NCBI RefSeq assembly: GCF_002287375.1
Contig: NZ_NPOA01000003.1
Span: forward strand, 1 to 64,000
Direction of reading: 5' to 3'
Length of the DNA stretch: 64,000 nt
Origin: Virgibacillus profundi
Lineage (GTDB): Bacteria > Bacillota > Bacilli > Bacillales > Amphibacillaceae
Position 1 is the stretch's first letter. Each line of letters begins with the position of its first letter. The translations under genes and the position numbers were made by a program. Under the pieces are notes generated by a model, which saw nothing but the letters and a program-made list of their open reading frames with translations, had not been told where the DNA came from and ran no database searches. Positions 42,130 through 50,407 of the stretch are shown here, piece by piece.

Positions 42130-42951
42130 TTGAGTAATCAAGCTAAATTACAAAAAGAAGCTATGCATATGCTTAAGCTTACAAGCAGAACTTTTTATAT
42201 TCCAATAAAATTATTAAATCAAACGTTGAGATTAACAGTAGGCTCAGCCTATTTATGTATGCGTGCAATCGATGAAATAGAGGATCATGACCAATTAGAT
42301 GCAGAAACAAAGCAGTACTTACTCCGTTCTACCAGTGAGTTGTTAAAACATGAGCAATTTGATGGGACTGCCTATCAAAAGCTGGTAAAGCCATATGCGT
42401 CCCTTTTACCGGAAGTTACCAAAAGACTTGGTGACTGGATTTCTATATGTCCGGAGGAAATTGCAGGTAAAATCAAAGAATCAACAAGCATCATGGCTGA
42501 AGGGATGGCTGATTGGGTTGAAAAGGACTGGGTAGTAAATACGAAAGAAGATCTGGATGACTATACATACTATGTAGCAGGATTGGTTGGTGTAATGCTT
42601 TCTGACATATGGGAGTGGTATGATAATACAAAAACGGACCGGGACCTTGCGATTGGATATGGCAGGGGGTTGCAGGCAGTTAACATGCTCAGGAATCAGG
42701 AAGAAGATGCTGACCGTGGAGTAAGCTTTATCCCTGAAGGCTGGGATAGAAATGATTTATTTGCCTATGCCACAGACAATTTAAGTAAAGCAGATGAATA
42801 CATAAAAGACATTAATACCCGCAACATTCTTTTATTTTGCAGAATTCCGTTGGCACTGGCAAAACGGACCTTAAAGGCAATGAAAAGCGGTAAAGAAAAA
42901 ATGTCGCGTGACGAAGTGGAAGAAACAGTTGATGGGATTATTAATGAGTAA
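42130..42951 (+). CDS. yisP: Squalene/phytoene synthase-like protein (YisP-like)
   Basis: 273 residues from TTG at 42130, with AAGGAGG upstream. The first Asp-rich motif is RAIDEIEDHD (48-54); the second is GLQAVNMLRNQEEDADRGVSFIP. The overall fold matches trans-isoprenyl synthases. B. subtilis YisP acts on farnesyl diphosphate to give farnesol and affects membrane microdomains and biofilms; it is not a true squalene synthase. Both Asp motifs are largely kept here, so synthase activity cannot be excluded. No other carotenoid or hopanoid genes are in the window. Confidence 0.8.
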   Translation: MSNQAKLQKEAMHMLKLTSRTFYIPIKLLNQTLRLTVGSAYLCMRAIDEIEDHDQLDAETKQYLLRSTSELLKHEQFDGTAYQKLVKPYASLLPEVTKRLGDWISICPEEIAGKIKESTSIMAEGMADWVEKDWVVNTKEDLDDYTYYVAGLVGVMLSDIWEWYDNTKTDRDLAIGYGRGLQAVNMLRNQEEDADRGVSFIPEGWDRNDLFAYATDNLSKADEYIKDINTRNILLFCRIPLALAKRTLKAMKSGKEKMSRDEVEETVDGIINE

Positions 42952-42965
42952 AGAAATTCTCTAAT

Positions 42966-43000
42966 AAATACACAGTTAGGTGATCTGATTGTGTATTTTT
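42966..43000 (+). terminator. Terminator after yisP
   Basis: AAATACACA (42966-42974) pairs with TGTGTATTT (42990-42998), followed by Ts. Confidence 0.8.
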
Positions 43001-43520
43001 TACTAATAGGAAATTTTCAAGGAAAAACAGTATAAGTGCATGAAGAATTGGCGATAAGCCAATTTACCAAATGATAATTTCGATAGTTATAAGTTTTATG
43101 AAGTTTACAGTATAATAAAGGAAAATTAAATAATAACCGGGGTGAAGGGGGATGCTGGAAAATCAATCTGAGGTTAGCAGGCATCCGACCGGAAGTTTCC
43201 CACACATTGGTAAGCCTGGGAATTAACTTTGAAAATTAAAACGTATAGCTCTTTGCAGCAGGCTCTTTCTGTGTATATGAATGCACAGAAACAAGCAAAC
43301 TAGGATCAATCATGATAAATAGTTGATTTTTTTGACTATGAATCGGATTATACCTATAATAAATAACTGTGTTAAAAATCTGAGCAAGCTGATGGTTTTT
43401 CGTCAAGGTTATTATGAAAGAAAAAGAATGTGATAATCAACTTCCATCCAACGGTCTTAAAATGACAAAGGTATATATATAGTTTAGACACTTGCTCCTA
43501 ACAAAATTAGGAGGAAAAGC
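43001..43520. other. Gene-free leader region before the BCCT gene
   Basis: About 520 bases. It holds dispersed repeat copy 2 (43006-43068), a purine-rich AAGGGGG directly abutting a 24-codon ORF (43152-43226) that looks accidental, and a hairpin TTTCTGTG/CACAGAAA (43266-43273 with 43284-43291). No riboswitch class is recognised. An osmotic promoter is likely but not identifiable. Confidence 0.4.
43006..43068. repeat. Dispersed intergenic repeat, copy 2
   Basis: Contains AAGGAAA, AGTATAAGTGCA and a perfect AATTGGC-GATAA-GCCAATT hairpin (43046-43064). The segment at 22787-22853 has the same words in the same order. Confidence 0.6.
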
Positions 43521-45071
43521 GTGGATTTAGAAAAGAAAGGCAAGAGATTAGATTGGCCGGTATTTATCGTAAGTGGTGGATTTTTAATATTATTTATTGT
43601 ATTGTCATTAATTAACAGTGATGTAGTTGGTAGTACAATTACTACATTATTTGATTATTCTGCAGACATATTTGGTGCCTATTGGCAATTACTATTACTG
43701 GGGAACTTTTTCGTCGGGCTCGGTTTGGCGTTTTCAAAATATGGAAAAGTTCGTTTAGGTAAACAGTCCAAACCAAAATATAGTTATTTCCGCTGGGTCG
43801 CCATGATTTTAGTTACATTATTGGCGAGTGGCGGCGTTTTCTGGGCAGCCTCAGAACCAATGTATCATTATATGAGCTCACCCCCACTATTCGGTGGCGG
43901 AGAGTTTAACAATTTGAATGCAGCGTTTGCTCAGAGTTTCCTGCACTGGGGATTTACGGCATGGGCAATTCTTGGAACACTTGCAGTAATTGTGATGATG
44001 TATGTGCATTATAGTAAAGGATTGCCTTTACGGCCAAGGGGCTTGTTATACCCGATCTTCGGTGAAAAAATATACCGGAATAGTGTACTTGGTTCATCGG
44101 CAGATATATTTTCAATCATAGCAACTGTTGCTGGAACATTGGGTCCACTGGGGTTCCTGGGATTACAGATTTCGTACGGGCTTAATCATTTATTTGATGT
44201 TCCCAATACATTAACAGTAAGTATTATTGTCGTACTGGTGCTTGCAGGAGTAGCTGCGATTTCAGCTGCAACCGGAGTTGATCGAGGGATTCTTACCCTC
44301 AGTCGCTATAATGTAGGGTTTACAATTTTCTTGGCAATTGTAACACTTATTATCGGCCCCACGATGTTCATTATTGATGCATTTGTAGGTGGAACGGGCG
44401 TTCATTTGCAAAACTTTTTCTCGATGAGTCTATTTCGCGGGGATAATGCATGGCTTGGTGGATGGACTATATTCTTCTGGGGCTGGTTCATCGGTTATGC
44501 TCCCATGCTGATTGTATTTATTAGCCGAATTTCCCGTGGCAGAACCATCAGAGAGCTGATTATTGCAGTATCAATTGTTGCTCCATTAGTTAATAACTTC
44601 TGGTTTTCGGTTGTAGGTGGAACGGGTGTTTTTTATGAAAGGGAAAATCCGGGTTCAATCTCGAATGCATTAAATGAAGGTGGAATGCCTGCAGCAGTAA
44701 TGGCAATCACAGATCAAATGCCTTTGGGCCTATGGATGGGATTAGGGTTTTTACTTGTCTCCGTCGTATTTGTTGCAACAACAGTTGACACGATGTCTTA
44801 TACAGTTGCGGCAACATTAACTGGAAATGATAATCCAAAAAGATGGCTGCGGGTATTTTGGGCAATGATTTTTGGCCTGACAACGGTCATGATACTTTCG
44901 ATTGGTGAGGGCAGCATTGCTTCTATCCAAAACTCAATCGTTATTACAGCAGTTCCCGTGTCGCTATTATTATTACCTCCATTATGGAATGCACCTAGAA
45001 TAGCAAGAAAAATGGCGCTGGAACAAGGTCTCATTTGGGAAAGAGAAATGAGAAAAAAAGTAAATAAATAA
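43521..45071 (+). CDS. BCCT-family osmolyte transporter (betaine/choline/carnitine)
   Basis: 516 residues, GTG start with GGAGG upstream, 12 membrane helices. The substrate-binding Trp box is seen as FFWGWFIGYAPMLIVFISRISRGRTIRE; the glycine-rich helix as VAGTLGPLGFLGLQISYGLNHLF; the N-terminal signature as GGVFWAASEPMYHY. The family takes up glycine betaine with Na+ for osmoprotection. OpuD, BetL and similar names cannot be separated by eye. The short, weakly charged C-terminus ends KKVNK. It fits a halotolerant host. Confidence 0.92.
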   Translation: MDLEKKGKRLDWPVFIVSGGFLILFIVLSLINSDVVGSTITTLFDYSADIFGAYWQLLLLGNFFVGLGLAFSKYGKVRLGKQSKPKYSYFRWVAMILVTLLASGGVFWAASEPMYHYMSSPPLFGGGEFNNLNAAFAQSFLHWGFTAWAILGTLAVIVMMYVHYSKGLPLRPRGLLYPIFGEKIYRNSVLGSSADIFSIIATVAGTLGPLGFLGLQISYGLNHLFDVPNTLTVSIIVVLVLAGVAAISAATGVDRGILTLSRYNVGFTIFLAIVTLIIGPTMFIIDAFVGGTGVHLQNFFSMSLFRGDNAWLGGWTIFFWGWFIGYAPMLIVFISRISRGRTIRELIIAVSIVAPLVNNFWFSVVGGTGVFYERENPGSISNALNEGGMPAAVMAITDQMPLGLWMGLGFLLVSVVFVATTVDTMSYTVAATLTGNDNPKRWLRVFWAMIFGLTTVMILSIGEGSIASIQNSIVITAVPVSLLLLPPLWNAPRIARKMALEQGLIWEREMRKKVNK

Positions 45072-45077
45072 TCATTA

Positions 45078-45112
45078 GGGAACCTTCACAAGTGAGGTTC
45101 CCATATTTTTTT
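45078..45112. terminator. Terminator after the BCCT gene
   Basis: GGGAACCT (45078-45085) pairs with AGGTTCCC (45095-45102), followed by a T-run. It lies between convergent genes. Confidence 0.88.
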
Positions 45113-45785
45113 ATTCACTTTCCATATATGTTAATGAAACTTTCAGATTGGCATTCTTTTCACGAATACGATCAAGCAAATCCCTGTCCTTTGTGCCTGC
45201 TTTACAGCGGATCGCATAAGTGTACAATATCATAGTACCCAGATTAGTAGTTTCCACCTGCCTGAGGGAGTTGCTTAAAGTGAATGTTTGGAATACATCA
45301 TCAAGCAGGTTTTCATGATTTAAATTTTCCGGAACAGTTACTTTTAATATTTGGGTATCCTTACCTTTCCCGTATTCAAATTTATAAAGAATATAGAATA
45401 GGATACATGCAAAAACTGTCAGGATAATTGCCAAGTCAAATTGATATAATCCACAAGTCATACCGACAGAGAGACCAAAGAAAATATATGCAATATCCTT
45501 CGCATCGGTTACGGCACTCCTGAACCGGATCAGTGAAAATACTGCAAATAAACCAAAGGCAACACCGGCATTTCCGCTGACAACATTCATCACTACCGAT
45601 ACAACAACACTCATAATAATGATGGTATGCACGAAATTTTGGGAGTACCTTTCTCCAGTAAATGTAATTTGATATAGTTTCGTAATAATTAAACTAAGAA
45701 TGGTTGCTACTGCCATTGCAAGTAAACTCATAAATATAGTTGATTCATTTCCGTCAATTTTAAATAGCTGATCGATGATCTCCAT
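45111..45785 (-). CDS. DUF4956 membrane protein
   Basis: 224 residues from ATG at 45785, with GGGAGG upstream. Four membrane helices: IFMSLLAMAVATILSLIITKLY, FVHTIIIMSVVVSVVMNVVSG, VAFGLFAVFSLIRFR, then LAIILTVFACILFYILYKF. They include the conserved GLFAVFSLIRFRSAVTDAKDIAYIFFGLSVGM core of DUF4956, followed by a soluble C-terminal domain. DUF4956 genes commonly sit next to VTC-domain polyphosphate polymerases and are presumed to be their membrane partner. One base separates it from the VTC gene. Confidence 0.88.
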   Translation of the reverse strand: MEIIDQLFKIDGNESTIFMSLLAMAVATILSLIITKLYQITFTGERYSQNFVHTIIIMSVVVSVVMNVVSGNAGVAFGLFAVFSLIRFRSAVTDAKDIAYIFFGLSVGMTCGLYQFDLAIILTVFACILFYILYKFEYGKGKDTQILKVTVPENLNHENLLDDVFQTFTLSNSLRQVETTNLGTMILYTYAIRCKAGTKDRDLLDRIREKNANLKVSLTYMESE

Positions 45786-45786
45786 A

Positions 45787-46545
45787 TTAAATACCTCCCA
45801 CAAGTACGTTTTCCTTCACAATGCCATTTGGCAAAGCTTCATTTTTTAATAATTCCAAGCTTGTGCAAAATTTTGATGCACTTCTTTGTTCACAATTTAT
45901 ATTTTGCAAGATTCGTGTTAGCCATAATGGAACGCTGTCGTTTACTTTTACTTCTAAAACTACTAAATCGTCATCTATAAAATTTACGCCATGTGGCCCA
46001 TGTTCCAGTAATAGATTATCTTTCCTGCACCTAAGATTTAAATCAAATGTAATTCTTAAATCAGGGTCATCTGTACAGTGAAGTGCATGCCGGTCATAGC
46101 TTACAACCATTTCTGGATCCAACTGGTAAAGCTTGCGGAAATAATCTATTTCTTTTAAAACCTGTGGATTTGAAGTTTCATAGTAATCCAGCGAGTCCTC
46201 CTTTTCATCCAAATAGCGATATGCTTCATGAAGCGGGATCAGCATTCTCCTTTTATTCACTACTTTTTTATGCTTTTGTTTTACTTCAAAAAAAGCTGTA
46301 CTATTAAGGTCGGTGTCGTTATAGACACGCAGACGCAGCTTTTGCCGATACTTTAATTTGTTTTTTGTTTCAAAATAAATTTTGTGATCCGAGCTTTCGA
46401 AATATAGGGTGGAAACTGTATACCTTCCATCAATGCCAAATTTGTCCGAACGCATATAAGGTGCAATTTGCATGATGAGCTCCTGATATTGCTCCTTAGT
46501 AATAAGATATTTTTGTTCCCTTCTTCTGAAAATTTCAATTGCCAT
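45787..46545 (-). CDS. VTC-domain polyphosphate polymerase-like protein
   Basis: 252 residues from ATG at 46545. The VTC tunnel fold shows in RREQKYLITKEQYQELI, YTVSTLYFES, YRQKLRLRVY, STAFFEVKQKHKKVVNKRRMLIP, VVSYDRHAL, RITFDLNLRCR and LVVLEVKVND. These carry the basic and acidic residues that bind nucleotide, phosphate and metal in yeast Vtc4 (family knowledge). It probably makes polyphosphate from ATP, with DUF4956 next to it in the membrane. In many bacteria a CotH kinase is also present; none is seen here. Confidence 0.85.
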   Translation of the reverse strand: MAIEIFRRREQKYLITKEQYQELIMQIAPYMRSDKFGIDGRYTVSTLYFESSDHKIYFETKNKLKYRQKLRLRVYNDTDLNSTAFFEVKQKHKKVVNKRRMLIPLHEAYRYLDEKEDSLDYYETSNPQVLKEIDYFRKLYQLDPEMVVSYDRHALHCTDDPDLRITFDLNLRCRKDNLLLEHGPHGVNFIDDDLVVLEVKVNDSVPLWLTRILQNINCEQRSASKFCTSLELLKNEALPNGIVKENVLVGGI

Positions 46546-46725
46546 AATCTTCATCCTCCTTGAGATCTATAGTAAAGGGGTATGGTAAGATCCCGATGTG
46601 AGAAGGATTAGAATACGGTGAGAAATACATGTGTTTCCAGTAAGTAAAAATGGTACTTAATATGTAGAGTTATAATGGGGACAAGTGTTGATTATTTTAA
46701 GGACGGGAATTTATTGCATGAAAAA

Positions 46726-46755
46726 GAAAGAGACCTTAAAAAAGGTCTCTTTCGT
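46726..46755. terminator. Terminator, perfect 12-bp stem
   Basis: GAAAGAGACCTT (46726-46737) pairs with AAGGTCTCTTTC (46742-46753), AAAA loop. It serves the small membrane protein gene on the reverse strand. Confidence 0.85.
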
Positions 46756-46760
46756 TAAGT

Positions 46761-46967
46761 TTAGGTCCATTCCTTTCTCAAAAGTGCTCTGACTGCAAGG
46801 TACAGTAGAGCTACAGCAAAGACAATTACTGCAATTGCTCCCACAGCTATCAATAAATTAGCTATGGCGGTTGAAGTGATGAAACTCGCTGCAAGTCCTG
46901 GTACAATGATTAGCGCAAAGCCTGCTAGAATGGCTGTGAGAAAAAGTGTGGCCAATCGATTCATCAT
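46761..46967 (-). CDS. Small two-helix membrane protein
   Basis: 68 residues from ATG at 46967, with AAGGAGG 5 nt upstream (the longer ORF buries this site). MMNRLATLFLTAILAGFALIIVPGLAASF is one hydrophobic helix; the second, ANLLIAVGAIAVIVFAVALLYLAVRALL, ends in RKEWT. Family unknown. It lies between the Gly/Pro-rich gene and the VTC operon. Confidence 0.7.
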   Translation of the reverse strand: MMNRLATLFLTAILAGFALIIVPGLAASFITSTAIANLLIAVGAIAVIVFAVALLYLAVRALLRKEWT

Positions 46968-47048
46968 AATCCCTCCTTCGCTATACCTTATGAAGGAAGG
47001 AAAAATTATGCTTGTATTGATGTCTATCAATTAAATAATTTGGGATAT

Positions 47049-47546
47049 CTAATAGCATTGGAAGGACTCGATTTGGTCCAAATCAATTCCAAAATATACC
47101 CATCTGAAACCGGCCCATCTGAAACCAGCGATGGAATTCCTTCCTACAAACGTTGGGAAAAACCAGAAAGAATCTCTTCTTAGCCATATATAGGTGAATC
47201 GGAACAAGCAGCCACGTATGCCGCCTGGATCTACTGCTTTGGTTTGAAATTGCGACTGTTCCGGTGTAAAGCTTGGTGGTGGGGTAGTAGGTGCACCGGT
47301 TGATTGCCCACCGCCAGGGAATCCAGGAAACTGTCCGGGGCCACTGGGACTGCCTGGTCCACCGGGAAAACCACCACCAGGAAATCCGCCTCCTGGAAAG
47401 TTTCCTCCAGTGGAGCCTCCCCCTGGGAATTGTCCACCTGTTGAACCTCCTCCTGGAAACTGCCCGCCGCCACCACCGGGTCCTAAAACTTGATCTAATA
47501 AGTAGCCAGGTAAATTAAATTGTCTTTCATCATTATAATTATTCAC
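47049..47546 (-). CDS. Gly/Pro-rich protein with a conserved aromatic C-terminal domain
   Basis: 165 residues. After MNNYNDERQFNLPGYLLDQVLG comes a low-complexity region (23-80) built of FPGGGSTGGQ-like repeats. The C-terminal part GCLFRFTYIWLRRDSFWFFPTFVGRNSIAGFRW ... YFGIDLDQIESFQCY is rich in aromatic residues and cysteine, and I recall it as conserved in spore-forming bacilli. A surface or spore-coat role is plausible but unproved. No signal peptide is present. Confidence 0.7.
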   Translation of the reverse strand: MNNYNDERQFNLPGYLLDQVLGPGGGGGQFPGGGSTGGQFPGGGSTGGNFPGGGFPGGGFPGGPGSPSGPGQFPGFPGGGQSTGAPTTPPPSFTPEQSQFQTKAVDPGGIRGCLFRFTYIWLRRDSFWFFPTFVGRNSIAGFRWAGFRWVYFGIDLDQIESFQCY

Positions 47547-47653
47547 GTATTTTTCCTCCCTTAAAAACCTGCTCCCTTCACTATATGGGTGACAAGTCTA
47601 GTTTGGGAATGATTCCAGTAAGAATGGGCACATAGATGTGAGCCAAAAAGTTC

Positions 47654-47682
47654 TTGCTAATCGTGTGAAGACGTGATAATAT
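47654..47682 (+). promoter_or_regulatory. Sigma-A promoter of the MFS exporter leader
   Basis: TTGCTA (47654-47659), 17-nt spacer, TAATAT (47677-47682). The leader ribosome binding site GGAGGG begins about 14 nt after the expected start of transcription. Confidence 0.72.
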
Positions 47683-47717
47683 AAGTCTCTACAATTTTGA
47701 ACGGAGGGTTTACTAAA

Positions 47718-47762
47718 ATGGCAATCTTTAAATTCCGCAATACTTTATCATTGCTTGGCTAA
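47718..47762 (+). CDS. Leader peptide of the MFS drug exporter
   Basis: 14 codons, ATG to TAA, with GGAGGG nine nt upstream: MAIFKFRNTLSLLG. It contains Lys-Phe-Arg, a basic-X-basic motif at the same codon positions (5-7) as RLR in the hflX leader. Its stop codon is the first three bases of TAATTGAATA, exactly as in the other leader. Too short for ordinary gene finding; its reality is supported by the shared layout. Confidence 0.72.
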   Translation: MAIFKFRNTLSLLG

Positions 47763-47966
47763 TTGAATAGCATTGGGAGGCTCTGCATGTGTAGAGTATT
47801 CGGAATTGGTCTGCCTTTAAAAATCCATACAAAGAGATGAAAGGGAGGGGGGACTCTCTCTTTTTATTTTCTTTAAAACGCAATATAACCGGAGTTTGAT
47901 TACCTATTCCTCTGCACATTAGTTGAGTATCACCCGAATGGATTGTAAACAGAAGGAGATTTTAGT
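47760..47966 (+). promoter_or_regulatory. Transcription attenuator of the MFS drug exporter
   Basis: Shared with the hflX leader: TAATTGAATA (47760-47769), CTCTGCATGTGT (47781-47792) and CGGAATTGGTCTGCC (47801-47815, two mismatches to 8480-8494). CTCT/AGAG, extended by GAATA/TATTC, can form a stem (47764-47802). A terminator follows at 47831-47866 (AAAGAGA with TCTCTTT, then Ts) with the same purine-rich loop type. About 100 nt separate it from the gene. Confidence 0.68.
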
Positions 47967-49451
47967 ATGAAAGATAATAATCAACCAAAAAAGTATGAAT
48001 ACCTGGCGGATAATCCAGACGTAAAAGTTATGCCGATTATGCTATCAGTAATTATCGGGGCTTTTTTTGCAATATTGAACGAAACGTTATTAAATATTGC
48101 GCTTACCACACTGATGGATGAATTTAATATTACATTGCCTACTGTTCAATGGATGGCAACAGGGTTCATGCTGGTAATGGGTGTTGTTATTCCAGTATCA
48201 GCCTTATTACTGCAATGGTTCACTACAAGACAATTATTTTTAAGTACAATGATCATTTTTACCATTGGGACTTCGATCAGTGCTATAGCACCAACTTTTT
48301 CCGTTTTGTTAGTTGGTCGGTTAATCCAGGCAGTAGGAACAGGCTTATTAATGCCTATTATTTTTAATGTATTTTTATTAATTTTTCCGCCACACAGACG
48401 TGGAAAAGTAATGGGGATAGTCGGACTGGTTATTATGTTTGCTCCTGCTATCGGACCAACTCTTTCAGGAATTATTGTGGAATATTTAGGATGGCGTTAT
48501 TTATTTATCACAGTTATCCCATTCGCTATATTCTCTATTGCATTTGCTTATAAGTATCTTGTAAATGTTTCAGAAGTTACAAAACCGAAGATTGATATAC
48601 TGTCAATTGTTTTCTCTACAATCGGGTTTGGTTCTATTGTATATGGCTTCAGTGCGGTAGGGGAGAGTGATGCAGGCTTTCTTAGTCCAAATGTTTATAT
48701 TGCAATAATTGCTGGAGTCCTTGGAATAGTTTTATTTTCACTTAGACAACTTAAACTTGAAGAACCGGTAATGGATTTAAGGGTATTTAAATACCCAATG
48801 TTCACACATGCTGTTCTGATGTTTTTAATTATCATCATGGCTATGTTCGCTTCAGAGATTATTTTGCCAATTTATATGCAGGGACCATTGGCCTTAAGTG
48901 CAGCAACTGCAGGATTAGTTCTGCTTCCGGGAGCTATTTTAAATGGGATGATGTCACCATTTATGGGGCATCTATTTGATAAATTTGGTCCTCGTGTTTT
49001 GATGATTCCTGCAACAATTGTTTTAAGTGGAACAATGTTTATGATGAGCAGATTAACGGTAGATACATCTCTATGGGTTGTAATTGTAGGGTATATCTTA
49101 TTAATGTTAACTGTCTCAGCAATTATGATGCCTGCAGAGACAAACGGATTAAATCAATTGCCTAAACGATTGTATCCACATGGAACGGCAGTAATGACAA
49201 CATTACAGCCTGTTGCAGGGGCAATAGGTGTCTCGGTATTTATCAGTATAATGAATGCAAGACAACTTAACTTCCTGCAAAAAACTAGTAACCCAACAGA
49301 TCCTGCCACAGTTAATGAAGCGATGGTAGCTGGTGTTGAACTTGTATATTTTATAGCCTTTGCCATGTCGGTCATAGCTGTCATTATGTCATTTGTTGTT
49401 TACCGTGCAGTGCCAATGAAAGAGGAAAAGGCTTTAACAGAAAAAGAATAA
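47967..49451 (+). CDS. DHA2-type (14-TM) MFS multidrug exporter, LmrB/EmrB-like
   Basis: 494 residues, 14 membrane helices. Motifs: LNETLLNIALTTLMDEFNI (TM1 with the DHA2 pattern), VQWMATGFMLVMGVVIPVSALLLQWF, GRLIQAVGTGLLMPIIFNV, and motif C GIVGLVIMFAPAIGPTLSGIIVEYLGWRYLF. LmrB-type pumps give lincomycin, puromycin or macrolide tolerance in bacilli. The leader-peptide attenuator in front predicts induction by a ribosome inhibitor. AGAAGGAG precedes the ATG. A MerR/TipA regulator lies directly downstream. Confidence 0.9.
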   Translation: MKDNNQPKKYEYLADNPDVKVMPIMLSVIIGAFFAILNETLLNIALTTLMDEFNITLPTVQWMATGFMLVMGVVIPVSALLLQWFTTRQLFLSTMIIFTIGTSISAIAPTFSVLLVGRLIQAVGTGLLMPIIFNVFLLIFPPHRRGKVMGIVGLVIMFAPAIGPTLSGIIVEYLGWRYLFITVIPFAIFSIAFAYKYLVNVSEVTKPKIDILSIVFSTIGFGSIVYGFSAVGESDAGFLSPNVYIAIIAGVLGIVLFSLRQLKLEEPVMDLRVFKYPMFTHAVLMFLIIIMAMFASEIILPIYMQGPLALSAATAGLVLLPGAILNGMMSPFMGHLFDKFGPRVLMIPATIVLSGTMFMMSRLTVDTSLWVVIVGYILLMLTVSAIMMPAETNGLNQLPKRLYPHGTAVMTTLQPVAGAIGVSVFISIMNARQLNFLQKTSNPTDPATVNEAMVAGVELVYFIAFAMSVIAVIMSFVVYRAVPMKEEKALTEKE

Positions 49452-49459
49452 TACCACCA

Positions 49460-49497
49460 AACCCACTTTGAAATTAAATTTGAAGTGGGTTATTTTA
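49460..49497. terminator. Terminator after the MFS exporter
   Basis: AACCCACTT (49460-49468) pairs with AAGTGGGTT (49483-49491), followed by ATTTT. Confidence 0.85.
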
Positions 49498-49517
49498 ATT
49501 AAAAAGCATTTCATCCA

Positions 49518-49548
49518 TTGACTCTAACGTTACGTTATACTTTATAGT
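49518..49548 (+). promoter_or_regulatory. MerR-type promoter with 19-bp spacer
   Basis: TTGACT (49518-49523), 19-bp spacer, TATAGT (49543-49548). A TAACGT-T-ACGTTA palindrome (49525-49537) sits in the spacer. This overlong spacer with a central dyad is the classic MerR-activated promoter and implies autoregulation by the next gene. Confidence 0.85.
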
Positions 49549-49572
49549 ATTAGTTGAAGGGAGGTTCTCACC

Positions 49573-50310
49573 ATGAAGGTAAAAGAAGTTGCTGATTTAG
49601 TTGGAATAAGTGTGCGCACACTGCATCATTATGATGAAATTGGGTTATTAACCTCTGAAGAAACAACTGAATCAGGCTACCGTATTTATTCTGAAAGTGA
49701 TCTTGAGACATTACAGCAAATTCTATTCTTTAAAGAATTAGGCTTCCCTTTGAAAAAGATAAAAGAAATTATCAGTAGTCCATCGTTTGACCGAGCTGAA
49801 GCATTGGAGCTTCATCGAAAATCGCTTCTTGAAAAAAGAAGCAAACTAGATAATATGATACGGACGATTGATAAAACCATTCAACACTCGAAGGGAGAAA
49901 TTGAAATGAGTAATAAAGAAAAATTTGAAGGCTTTGATTTCAGCAGCAACCCATACGAACAGGAAGCACGTGATCGCTGGGGCGATAAGGCCGTTGATGA
50001 ATCAAATGCCAAAATAAATAGCCTGTCCAGAAATGAGAAGAAAGCATGGGAGGACGAATTTAATTCGATTTACAAAGAATTAGCCGAGATTCGCCATGAA
50101 GCTCCGGATTCAGAAGTAGCCCAGGAAGGGATTAAAGAATGGTATGACTTTTTGAATAGAATGGGTAACTATTCATTGGATGCATTTAAGGGGCTTGGCC
50201 AAATGTATGTAGATGATGAACGCTTTACTAAAAATATCGATCAGTTTGGTAAAGGCCTTGCTGTATTTATGCGTGACGCTATGGCCGTTTATGCCGATAA
50301 AAATAAGTAA
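49573..50310 (+). CDS. MerR-family activator with TipAS drug-binding domain (Mta-like)
   Basis: 245 residues. N-terminal MerR domain: [66 protein letters not shown] coiled coil (85-115) leads to a TipAS domain ([29 protein letters not shown] ... [27 protein letters not shown] type). Mta and TipA sense thiopeptides or hydrophobic drugs and activate efflux genes. Its own promoter has the MerR architecture. It may also serve the exporter upstream, but no matching palindrome was found there. Confidence 0.88.
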   Translation: MKVKEVADLVGISVRTLHHYDEIGLLTSEETTESGYRIYSESDLETLQQILFFKELGFPLKKIKEIISSPSFDRAEALELHRKSLLEKRSKLDNMIRTIDKTIQHSKGEIEMSNKEKFEGFDFSSNPYEQEARDRWGDKAVDESNAKINSLSRNEKKAWEDEFNSIYKELAEIRHEAPDSEVAQEGIKEWYDFLNRMGNYSLDAFKGLGQMYVDDERFTKNIDQFGKGLAVFMRDAMAVYADKNK

Positions 50311-50312
50311 CG

Positions 50313-50380
50313 GTTGTAGAAAGTTGTTTCTACAACTATAATCGAAAATATTTTAGATTTGGGGGCATAATTTTGCCCCC
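50313..50380. terminator. Two adjacent terminator hairpins
   Basis: GTTGTAGAAA/TTTCTACAAC (50313-50322 with 50327-50336) serves the MerR gene. GGGGGCA/TGCCCCC (50361-50367 with 50374-50380), flanked by A- and T-rich DNA, serves the convergent thiE. Confidence 0.85.
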
Positions 50381-50407
50381 ATTTATTAATTTCATACGAT
50401 TATCACT

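Noticed and set aside
43152-43226. 24-codon ORF with a purine tract before the BCCT gene
   Set aside because: AAGGGGG directly abuts the ATG, too close for initiation, and the codons show no pattern suggesting a leader peptide.
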